This document shows, in pieces, positions 57,492 to 64,000 of a stretch of 64,000 bases of DNA. A program made the position numbers and the translations under genes. The stretch is from CAVSWT01 sp963731745. GTDB taxonomy: Bacteria > Bacteroidota > Ignavibacteria > Ignavibacteriales > Ignavibacteriaceae. The stretch spans positions 1-64,000 of the forward strand of contig CAVSWT010000012.1 of NCBI GenBank assembly GCA_963731745.1, written 5' to 3'. The notes under the pieces are model-generated. The model did not search any database. It saw only the letters and a list, made by a program, of their open reading frames with translations, and was not told the DNA's origin. Positions within the stretch are counted from its first letter, which is position 1; every line of letters starts with the position of its first letter.

Positions 57492-58850
57492 TTATAAATT
57501 CATTATATCATTATAAATAATAAACGCCATAAGCAGCAGTAAAATTGCAAATCCCGCATTTTGAATTGCCAATTTTATTTTAATTGGTATTTCTCTTTTG
57601 ATTGCTCCTTCAATAAGTATGATTACTAAATGTCCGCCGTCTAAAACCGGGAAGGGCATTATATTTAATAAAGCAAGGCTTAAGCTTAACAATGCAAGAA
57701 ATCTTAAAAAACTTACCCAGCCTGTTTCAGCAGATTTTGTTGCATATTTTGCTATACCAATTGGGCCGGTAAATGTTTGCCCGAATGCCACATCGCCCTT
57801 AATAACCTTTGCAGCAGTTTTAAATGTGAGATCGGTAATCATCACAATATCTAGCCAGCCGTATTTAAAAGATTCAAAGAAACCATAAGTTTTAAATTCA
57901 ATTTTTCCATTGAATGGCTGATTAATCGTAATTCCAAGTATTCCATTTTCACCCGGAGTTGCTGACAGATCAACTGTATCCTTACCTCTTAAAACTTCAA
58001 TTGGGAATGTTTGCGCTTTGTGGCTGGAGATTATTTGAGTCACTTCTGAACTAGTATTAACTTCTTTATTATTCAGCTGCAAAAATACGTCACCGCTTTT
58101 TAAGCCTGCCTTCTCAGCCGGTGATTGAGGCACAACGTCCATGACTGTCGGCTTACCAAATCCATCGACAATAAATAAAGGTTCGCCGGTATTTTTATGC
58201 GGAAGTTTCTTCCAGGGAATGTTTAATGATGTGAGTTTACCGTGTCTTAAAAGATCTACGTCAAGGTCTTCGCCCAGGTTATTGACAAGTAATTCAGAAT
58301 TTAATTCCTGCCAATCATTAACTTTTGTTCCATTTACAGAAACAACTTTATCTCCTTTTTCAAATCCTAACGAATCGGCTAAGCTATGTTGGGCAACGTA
58401 ACCAACTGTTGTTGATTTAATTATTTTATCGCCCTGGAAAAATTTTATTCCCCAGAAAACAAGTATCGCAAGAAGAAAATTCATAAACACGCCGGCAGAA
58501 ATCACTATCACTTTTTGCCACGTCGGCTTAGCTCTAAATTCATACGGCTGCGGTTCAGCATCGGCAAATTTAGTATCAAAACTTTCATCTACCATTCCCG
58601 CAATTTTAACATAACCGCCCAAAGGCAGCAGGCTTAAACGGTAGTCTGTATGCCCTCCGCCGTCAAAGTCTTTCGGCAAATCGCCGAACGTAAAACCATT
58701 AATTTTATTCCATCCGAATAATCTTTTTCCAAAACCAATGGCAAAAACATCTGCACGCATACCGCAAAGCTTAGCGGCGGCAAAGTGACCAAACTCATGT
58801 ATAAAAACCAAAATGCCGATGGTAATAATAAAATAAATTACATAGTCCAT
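57492..58850 (-). CDS. rseP: RseP-type site-2 intramembrane metalloprotease
   Basis: A 452-residue S2P protease. The zinc motif is FIHEFGHFAAAK in helix 1 (H18, E19, H22), and the second metal ligand motif NIMPFPVLDGGHLVII is near the C-terminus. Two PDZ domains lie between (KGDKVVSVNGTKVNDWQE and AEKAGLKSGDVFLQLNNKEV), with membrane helices at about 110-130, 375-400 and 425-445. RseP cuts anti-sigma factors within the membrane after a first cut outside; both RskA-like anti-sigma factors in this window are candidate substrates (inference). It follows dxr by 17 bases, the common dxr-rseP order of Bacteroidota and many other bacteria. Confidence 0.93.
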   Translation of the reverse strand: MDYVIYFIITIGILVFIHEFGHFAAAKLCGMRADVFAIGFGKRLFGWNKINGFTFGDLPKDFDGGGHTDYRLSLLPLGGYVKIAGMVDESFDTKFADAEPQPYEFRAKPTWQKVIVISAGVFMNFLLAILVFWGIKFFQGDKIIKSTTVGYVAQHSLADSLGFEKGDKVVSVNGTKVNDWQELNSELLVNNLGEDLDVDLLRHGKLTSLNIPWKKLPHKNTGEPLFIVDGFGKPTVMDVVPQSPAEKAGLKSGDVFLQLNNKEVNTSSEVTQIISSHKAQTFPIEVLRGKDTVDLSATPGENGILGITINQPFNGKIEFKTYGFFESFKYGWLDIVMITDLTFKTAAKVIKGDVAFGQTFTGPIGIAKYATKSAETGWVSFLRFLALLSLSLALLNIMPFPVLDGGHLVIILIEGAIKREIPIKIKLAIQNAGFAILLLLMAFIIYNDIMNL

Positions 58851-58867
58851 TAAAATTTAATTCTCCT

Positions 58868-60011
58868 TTAATTCAAACCTTGAACAAACTCTCTGGTTAA
58901 TTTATCACATTCAAAAATGGTATCAATATCTGTCGATTTGTGATTCTCAATTTTATCGAGCGCTTTTTTAATTAGATATGGAATTTGCGAAAACTTTATA
59001 TCTTTTTTTATAAATCTGTCTACTGCAATTTCATTTGCGGCATTCATAATACATGAAGATGTTCCGCCTAAAGACAATACATCATAGGCTAATTTCAAAC
59101 ATTCAAATTTATCAAAATCCGGTTCAAAAAAAGTTAGGTTTTTTATCTTTGCTAAATTAGTTTTTTCAAAATCACTTTTACATCTTTCAGGATATGTAAG
59201 GGCATATTGAATTGGAAGCTTCATATCCGGCAAACCCATTTGTGCTTTTATTGATCCGTCAATAAATTCAACCATTGAATGCACAATTGATTGGGGATGA
59301 ATTACAACTTCAATTTTCTCTTTTGGAATGTTAAAAAGCCAATGTGCTTCAATCACTTCTAATCCTTTATTCATCATTGAAGCTGAATCAATTGTAACTT
59401 TGTTACCCATTTTCCAATTTGGATGATTTAAAGCTTCTTCAACTGAAACACTCTCAAAAAACTTTTTTTCTTTATTAAGAAAAGGGCCCGCCTGAAGCTG
59501 TTAAAATTAATTTATCAACTTGCGAATTTTTCTCTCCAGAAAGGCATTGATATATTGCACTATGTTCTGAATCAACAGGTATAATTTCGGCATTATATTT
59601 TGCACAAAGTTCGGCAATCAATTCACCTGCAACAACCAGAGTTTCTTTATTTGCCAATGCTATTCTTTTACCGCGTTTTATCGCTTCAATAGTTGGTGTT
59701 AATCCGGCAAAACCAACCATCGCACCAACTAAAATATCATAATCCAAATTAGCAGCAATTGAAACTAAACCGTCAATACCTGAAAGAACTTCACATTTAC
59801 CATTTATTTTTTTTCTCAATTCATCGGCTGGCTTTTCTTCTTTTACAACTACAACTTCGGGGTTAAATTCTTCAATTTGAGGTTCTAATAAATCAATTCT
59901 ATTATTAACTGTTAAAGCTTTTACTTTAAATTTTTCCGGTAAGCAGCGGATTACATTTAATGCATTTATGCCAATTGAGCCTGTGGAACCTAATATTAAA
60001 ATATTTTTCAT
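58868..60011 (-). CDS. dxr: 1-deoxy-D-xylulose 5-phosphate reductoisomerase, frame broken at 59480-59483
   Basis: Two frames (60011-59475 and 59410-58868) join when one base is removed from the AAAA at 59480-59483 (T run on the coding strand), restoring GGPFLNKEKKFFESVSVEEA and giving about 381 residues, the normal length. NADPH binding is LGSTGSIGINAL. VGFAGLTPTIEAIKRGK, ALANKETLVVAGE and EHSAIYQCL follow. The second part has NWKMGNKVTIDSASMMNKG and EVVIHPQSIVHSMVEF. It catalyses the first committed step of the MEP isoprenoid pathway and is essential in bacteria that lack mevalonate genes. A true null here would be lethal, so the break is most likely a sequence error. Confidence 0.92.
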
Positions 60012-60200
60012 AGTCTATTATTTAAAAGCTACTAAAACTATGAAAGAAAGGCTTCTTAATCAATGGAAATTTGGTTAGCATTTATCTGAAATCTAACAAA
60101 AAATTCAACAATATTTGGCACTTTCTCATGTTTTTAATTACTACTCTTTTAGTTAAGTTAATTTCATTCAAATCACTAATAATTTTAATCTGGGAAAATT

Positions 60201-61334
60201 ATGCGAATTTTAAAACATTTATTGCTGTGTTCAATATTAATTATTATTTCAAATAATCAGTCTTATTCTTTACCGAGATTTTCTTTGAGGATGGACGGCA
60301 AATGTATGGATTGTCATGTGAATCCTACCGGCGGAGAAATGCGAAATCATGACGGCTGGACCTGGAGCAAAAATTCGCTGGCTATGATATCTCCGCATAA
60401 AGATTTTGAAATGACAAATAAGCTTGCACCAAATATTGAATTTGGTTTTGATTTTAGAGGCAATTATTTAATTACAATGAATGAAGCGTATACAAAATCC
60501 GATTTTCAGCGAATGCAAGGTTCCATTTATACGAGCATTTCACTCGCGCAAAAAATTCAAGCATACGCACGTTATGATTTTATATGGCAGATTTGGGAAG
60601 CTTATGGGTTAGCAAAAATTCTTCCTAATAAAGGATATATAAAAGGCGGTACTTTTATGCCGAACTACGGAATTAGGATTGATGATCACACTGCATATAT
60701 AAAAGGCGGAGATTTAGGAGTTTTATTTGCCACGGGAAAAAGACAAGGATTAATTTATGATCCTCGTTATGTGGAAACGGGGGTGGAAATTGGACAGTAC
60801 ATTTCCAACTTTGCTTTTATAACGGCGAGTATCGGAAATCCGCGTTCAACTGAATTTAATGCGGATCCAACTTACACTGCGAGAATAGAATTTACTCCCG
60901 AAGTTTCAAACGCTTTTTCGTTATCATTTGGCGGATCATTCGCTTCTTTTAAAGATCAAAGATTGGATAAAAATTTTAAAACAATTTATCCCAATGTAAA
61001 TATGTTTGGCGGATTTGCCGGGTTTAGTATCGGTGAATTTGTGCTTCAAGGTGAATTTGATATGGCCAAAGATTATATGCAATTCGACTCTTCTACAACA
61101 GCACTAATGGTTCAAGCGGCTTATACCTTAATGAAGGGTGTGGATGCAGTAGTTAGATATGATAACTTTGATCCGAATATAAAACTAAGTAATGACGACC
61201 ATTCAAGGTTGGTTTTAGGTTTAGAAATTCAGCCGTACAGTTTTGTAGAATTTCGTCCGCAGTACCGGATTCAAATGGAACATCCTGACGTAAAAAATAA
61301 TGCATTTGTGGCGCAGTTTCATATTTATTATTAA
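60201..61334 (+). CDS. outer-membrane beta-barrel protein with N-terminal single-heme motif
   Basis: A 377-residue protein with a signal peptide (about 1-23) followed at once by GKCMDCHVNPTGGEMRN, which holds one CxxCH c-type heme site (C35, C38, H39). The rest (about 70-377) is built from alternating amphipathic strands ending in aromatic residues (QKIQAYARYDFIWQIWEAYG, FVEFRPQYRIQ), as expected for an outer-membrane barrel of about 14-16 strands. The last residue is Tyr (HIYY), the usual barrel end signal. A heme at the periplasmic end of a barrel suggests electron transfer across the outer membrane, as in porin-cytochrome systems (inference). It is a single gene; no cytochrome or MtrA-like gene is next to it. 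Confidence 0.8.
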   Translation: MRILKHLLLCSILIIISNNQSYSLPRFSLRMDGKCMDCHVNPTGGEMRNHDGWTWSKNSLAMISPHKDFEMTNKLAPNIEFGFDFRGNYLITMNEAYTKSDFQRMQGSIYTSISLAQKIQAYARYDFIWQIWEAYGLAKILPNKGYIKGGTFMPNYGIRIDDHTAYIKGGDLGVLFATGKRQGLIYDPRYVETGVEIGQYISNFAFITASIGNPRSTEFNADPTYTARIEFTPEVSNAFSLSFGGSFASFKDQRLDKNFKTIYPNVNMFGGFAGFSIGEFVLQGEFDMAKDYMQFDSSTTALMVQAAYTLMKGVDAVVRYDNFDPNIKLSNDDHSRLVLGLEIQPYSFVEFRPQYRIQMEHPDVKNNAFVAQFHIYY

Positions 61335-61350
61335 AGCCTTAGTGCGGCTA

Positions 61351-61412
61351 AGTGTTCTTGGTGTCTTAGTGGTAAATCTCTTTTTTACCACTGAGGCACT
61401 GAGGACACAGAG
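61351..61412. repeat. imperfect inverted repeat (AGTGGTAAA arms)
   Basis: Left arm GTGTTCTTGGTGTCTTAGTGG then TAAA (about 61352-61375); right arm TTTACCACTGAGGCACTGAGG then ACACAG (61384-61412). The arms pair over about 26 bases with a few mismatches around a short T-rich loop. It lies just after the heme-barrel gene, where it may act as a terminator, and has the look of a dispersed intergenic repeat. Confidence 0.65.
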
Positions 61413-61514
61413 AATCAATTAGAAAAACTCAAACCATTACAATCTTTCCAAAATTATTTCCATATTTAAAGCAACATTTCTACATCTCATGCATCTTTAA
61501 GAAAAAGAAGAATA

Positions 61515-62039
61515 GTGGGTAAATCAAAAAGTCAAATAATTGAATTCACTATAACATTTAATCGTTACAAGAATAAAATTTTTAATTATGTGTTGAAAAT
61601 GATTAACGATAGAATGCTGGTGGAAGACATTGTTCAAAATGTTTTTTTAAAGTTTTATGAAAACATGGATTCAATTAAAAATAAAAACAACGTTTCATAT
61701 TGGCTTTTTGTAACCGCAAGAAATGAAATTTACGGATACTATAGAAGTAAAAAATCGAAAGTGGACCAATTCAATGTTTATGATACCGATGAAATAGAAA
61801 CCGAGTTTCCTGAAAATCTTGAAGAAATTTTTGAATTAAAAGAAATGAAAAATTTAATGATTAAAGAACTTGAAAATATTTCGGTTGAACAAAGAGAACC
61901 ATTTATAATGAAGGAATTCAGCGGGTTAAGCTATAAAGAAATTGCTTCCATTATGAATATAGATGAGAATACAGTTAAGAGCAGGCTGTTTAAAACTAGG
62001 CAGAAATTAATTCAAAGGATATCAAAATTAGTTAGATGA
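61515..62039 (+). CDS. ECF-type RNA polymerase sigma factor
   Basis: A 174-residue sigma-70 family protein with region 2 (YKNKIFNYVLKMINDRMLVED, NVSYWLFVTARNEIYGYYR) and region 4 (VEQREPFIMKEFSGLSYKEI, DENTVKSRLFKTRQKLIQRI). The start is GTG at 61515 with a purine-rich AGAAGAAT just before it. Its likely anti-sigma factor is the membrane protein at 62197, 157 bases downstream. It has no extra C-terminal domain. Confidence 0.88.
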   Translation: MGKSKSQIIEFTITFNRYKNKIFNYVLKMINDRMLVEDIVQNVFLKFYENMDSIKNKNNVSYWLFVTARNEIYGYYRSKKSKVDQFNVYDTDEIETEFPENLEEIFELKEMKNLMIKELENISVEQREPFIMKEFSGLSYKEIASIMNIDENTVKSRLFKTRQKLIQRISKLVR

Positions 62040-62064
62040 ATAGAGATAATGCTTTCAAAAATAT

Positions 62065-62140
62065 CATTTCGGCGGAAGGGAGAAATCTATTTTCCAGACT
62101 ATATGAAAGATTTCTCAGTCGATGACTCCTTCGAAATGAC
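62065..62140. repeat. imperfect inverted repeat (CATTTCGxxGGAAG arms)
   Basis: Left arm CATTTCGGCGGAAGGGAGAA then ATCT (62065-62088), right arm AGATTTCTCAGTCGATGACT then CCTTCGAAATG (62108-62140). The outer and inner parts pair, with a bulge in the middle. It occupies most of the gap between the sigma and anti-sigma genes and has the look of a dispersed intergenic repeat. Confidence 0.65.
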
Positions 62141-62196
62141 GGATGAGCTGTCGATTGAAATTTAATTATAGGAATTAAGGAATGTGAGGATTTAAT

Positions 62197-62667
62197 ATGA
62201 GCACAGATGAAATCAAAAAATTAATTAATGAATATTTTGACGACGAGATAAAAAAGGAAGAAGAAGTATTTCTTTTTACAACACTATCACAAGATGAAGC
62301 AGCGCGTGAATATTTTAAGAAAATGAATTTACTTAAAACATCTTTGGATGAAGTTAAAGAAGAATTTCCATTGGAACTTGAAGAAAGAATTTATTATTCG
62401 CTGGAAGATAAAGTTCAAAAAGAAAATAACTTTTTCAATTACCGCAATCTTTTTGCGATGGCTTCTTATGCTATTGCAGTAATTTTACTTGTCATCAGCA
62501 CCGTTCTCTTTTTTAAGGTTGAAGAATATAAAAAAGATATGGACAATGCTGTAAATGTCATCTCGGCTAAAAGTGAAACCATAGAATTGTTATTGCAGAA
62601 TACTCTTCCCACCACCGAAGTTAAAGCAAAATTTCCAAATGAAATAATTATCAAATCAACTTTATGA
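62197..62667 (+). CDS. single-pass membrane anti-sigma-like protein
   Basis: A 156-residue protein with an N-terminal helical domain (DEIKKLINEYFDDEIKKEEE, FTTLSQDEAAREYFKKMN) like an anti-sigma domain without zinc ligands, one membrane helix at about 87-109 (FAMASYAIAVILLVISTVLFF) and a short coiled-coil periplasmic end. Position right after an ECF sigma gene and the fold support the anti-sigma call. It is followed 9 bases later by a TonB-domain lipoprotein, so those two share a transcript. Confidence 0.75.
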   Translation: MSTDEIKKLINEYFDDEIKKEEEVFLFTTLSQDEAAREYFKKMNLLKTSLDEVKEEFPLELEERIYYSLEDKVQKENNFFNYRNLFAMASYAIAVILLVISTVLFFKVEEYKKDMDNAVNVISAKSETIELLLQNTLPTTEVKAKFPNEIIIKSTL

Positions 62668-62676
62668 GGTTAAGAA

Positions 62677-63405
62677 ATGAAAACTCTAATTAAACTTTTT
62701 GCAATTTCGTTGCTGCTGTTGTTTGGCTGTAAGGGAAAAGATACTGTCGAAGTAATACCTAATTATGATGATATATATTTACCGCTAAATAAGGTTGATT
62801 CAACTCCTAAATTAATGGATGGAAATGAAAAAGATCTCTCCGATAAAATTAATGAGGAAATAAAGAATTCTAAAAATACAAAACACATCAGGTTGGATTA
62901 CAAACTTTTAATTGATGAAAACGGAAATGTTAAAAAAGTTGAAATAGTTGAGAGCCCCGCCAAAAGTTATACAGATATTGCGGTTAAATATTTTGAAAAC
63001 TGGAAATTTAAACCGGGAATTAAAGATGGTAAAAAAGTTAAAGCACAGTATAGATGGTATTTCACAAATGATAATAATTCAAATTTAAATGATGTGAATG
63101 TCAATGATTATTTCGTTGCTGTAGAACAAATGCCGAAACCAATTGGCGGAATTGCGGCAATTCAAAAGAATGTACGCTATCCGGAGATTGCTAAAAGAGC
63201 AGGAGTCGAGGGGAAAGTATATGTTAAAGCTTTTATCGATGAAAATGGTAATGTTGCCGCAACACAAGTGATTAAGGGTGTTGGTGTGGGTTTAGATGAG
63301 GCTGCTCAAAATGCAATTTTAAAAACGAAATTTAAACCTGGAATGCAGAGAGGAAAAAAGGTAAAAGTTCAGGTTGTAGTTCCAATACTTTTTAAGCTTG
63401 ATTAG
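62677..63405 (+). CDS. lipoprotein with two TonB C-terminal domains
   Basis: A 242-residue lipoprotein (lipobox LLFGC, Cys18). It has two TonB_C-like domains. The first is about residues 68-130 (RLDYKLLIDENGNVKKVEIV, KYFENWKFKPGIKDGKKVKA). The second is about 165-242 (KNVRYPEIAKRAGVEGKVYV, AAQNAILKTKFKPGMQRGKK). True TonB proteins are anchored in the inner membrane by a helix and have a Pro-rich span; this one is acylated and lacks both, so it is unlikely to energise transport in the classic way. It follows the anti-sigma gene by 9 bases. GAGGTTAAGAA is a fair ribosome site. Confidence 0.82.
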   Translation: MKTLIKLFAISLLLLFGCKGKDTVEVIPNYDDIYLPLNKVDSTPKLMDGNEKDLSDKINEEIKNSKNTKHIRLDYKLLIDENGNVKKVEIVESPAKSYTDIAVKYFENWKFKPGIKDGKKVKAQYRWYFTNDNNSNLNDVNVNDYFVAVEQMPKPIGGIAAIQKNVRYPEIAKRAGVEGKVYVKAFIDENGNVAATQVIKGVGVGLDEAAQNAILKTKFKPGMQRGKKVKVQVVVPILFKLD

Positions 63406-63470
63406 TTCTACTTTTCAAATGATTCCGAGAATCAATTTGAAAAGCTGAGTAATTTGATTAAGAATTTAAA

Positions 63471-63524
63471 TGTGTGAGTTGTTAATGGTTAGTTCATTGT
63501 TAGTTAATAACTCACACATTTTTT
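63471..63524 (+). terminator. rho-independent terminator
   Basis: A 10-bp stem (TGTGTGAGTT at 63471-63480 with AACTCACACA at 63509-63518), a 28-base loop that may pair further, and a T6 tail. It ends the sigma/anti-sigma/TonB operon ahead of the convergent sorting-domain gene. Confidence 0.75.
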
Positions 63525-63567
63525 AGTTTAAAAATTTTTAATAAAAGATTTCTAAATTCATTTCTTC

Positions 63568-63999
63568 CTATTTTGTCACGATCATTTTTTTTGTTTGAAC
63601 AAAACTTCCTGCGGTTAATTGATAAAAATAAATTCCGCTTGCTAATTGTGAGGCATTAAATTCAACTTCATAATTTCCAGCCGGTTTTCTTTCATTAACA
63701 AGTGTTGAAATTTCTTTTCCTAAAATGTCATATATTTTAATTATCTGCCAGCATTCCACAGTTGTCTGCCATTTAATAATTGTGCTGGGATTAAACGGAT
63801 TTGGGTAATTCTGATTTAATTCATTTTTAACAGGGCCATTATATTCAACTTCTGCAATCGGGGAATATTCAGATTTCCCATCGATATCAATTTGCTTCAA
63901 TTTATAAAAATATTTCCCAGACGTATTTAATTTACTATCTATAAAAAAATAATAATTAGGTGAATTGCTGTTTCCATTACCGTTAACAAAGCCTACCCA
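63568..63999 (-). CDS. type IX sorting-domain protein, 5' part outside window
   Basis: The frame enters from the right edge (WVGFVNGNGNSNSPNYYFF) and ends at 63568, so the start is beyond the window; an ATG at 63900 is internal. It shows the end of a fibronectin-like linker (KYFYKLKQIDIDGKSEYSP) and a complete sorting domain (LNQNYPNPFNPSTIIKW, ending KKMIVTK). The passenger domain is not visible, so only secretion by the Por system can be inferred. Confidence 0.88.
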   Translation of the reverse strand, partial: WVGFVNGNGNSNSPNYYFFIDSKLNTSGKYFYKLKQIDIDGKSEYSPIAEVEYNGPVKNELNQNYPNPFNPSTIIKWQTTVECWQIIKIYDILGKEISTLVNERKPAGNYEVEFNASQLASGIYFYQLTAGSFVQTKKMIVTK

Positions 64000-64000
64000 A

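Overview
The window looks like a chromosome segment of a Bacteroidota/Chlorobi-group bacterium, most likely of the class Ignavibacteria. The support is A+T-rich DNA, three proteins ending in the NYPNPFNP-type Por (type IX) secretion sorting domain (21943-24195, 38464-39636, 63568-63999), a fused CcoN-CcoO oxidase subunit with a mono-heme CcoP, and many lipoproteins. The taxonomic call is an inference from gene style, not from a marker-gene search. No rRNA, tRNA or CRISPR array was seen.

Layout. 1-940: the 3' end of a sensor histidine kinase. 1294-10964: a sugar and glycan locus (PhyH-type dioxygenase, then a tight five-gene operon of ribulokinase, sialate O-acetylesterase, FucP-type permease, ROK sugar kinase and a GH2 exo-glucosaminidase-like enzyme), followed by a gene remnant and a terminator. 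11366-15910: a DUF4142 lipoprotein, an ECF sigma/RskA-like anti-sigma pair with a very long acidic linker, a membrane protein and arginase. 16103-21681: a SpoIID/LytB protein, two glycosyltransferases, a lipoprotein and a DUF4922 HIT-like nucleotidyl enzyme. 21943-29533: a secreted beta-propeller protein, an asparagine-synthetase-like protein lacking key residues, a DUF885-type peptidase and an ABC exporter. 29823-38339: a complete cbb3 oxidase assembly and structural cluster (ccoI, S, NO, Q, P, G, fixH and a SafE-like protein). 38464-46629: a sorting-domain protein, HU, a plug/beta-barrel protein, a GT-C membrane glycosyltransferase, a DUF559 endonuclease set among inverted repeats, and a LytS/LytTR two-component system. 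47055-56448: a candidate defence island. 57492-60011: rseP and dxr. 60201-63999: a heme-tagged beta-barrel protein, a second ECF sigma/anti-sigma pair, a TonB-domain lipoprotein and a truncated sorting-domain protein.

The most interesting part is 47055-56448. Reading across frameshifts recovers, in order, a DUF4007 protein, a large P-loop ATPase (about 1070 aa), a PAPS-reductase-like protein (SGGKDS loop), a GIY-YIG nuclease, a DGQHR-domain (DndB-like) protein and, on the opposite strand, a GHKL/Hsp90-like ATPase. Together these suggest a phosphorothioation-type (Dnd/Ssp/BREX-4-like) DNA modification or defence system of unusual composition. Canonical DndD, DndE, PglZ and BrxL partners were not seen.

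Reading frames are broken by single-base indels, mostly in homopolymers, only between about 40.8 and 59.5 kb. The essential gene dxr is broken in the same way, so at least part of this pattern is probably sequence error rather than decay. Coordinates of the genes in that stretch are for the reconstructed (merged) genes.
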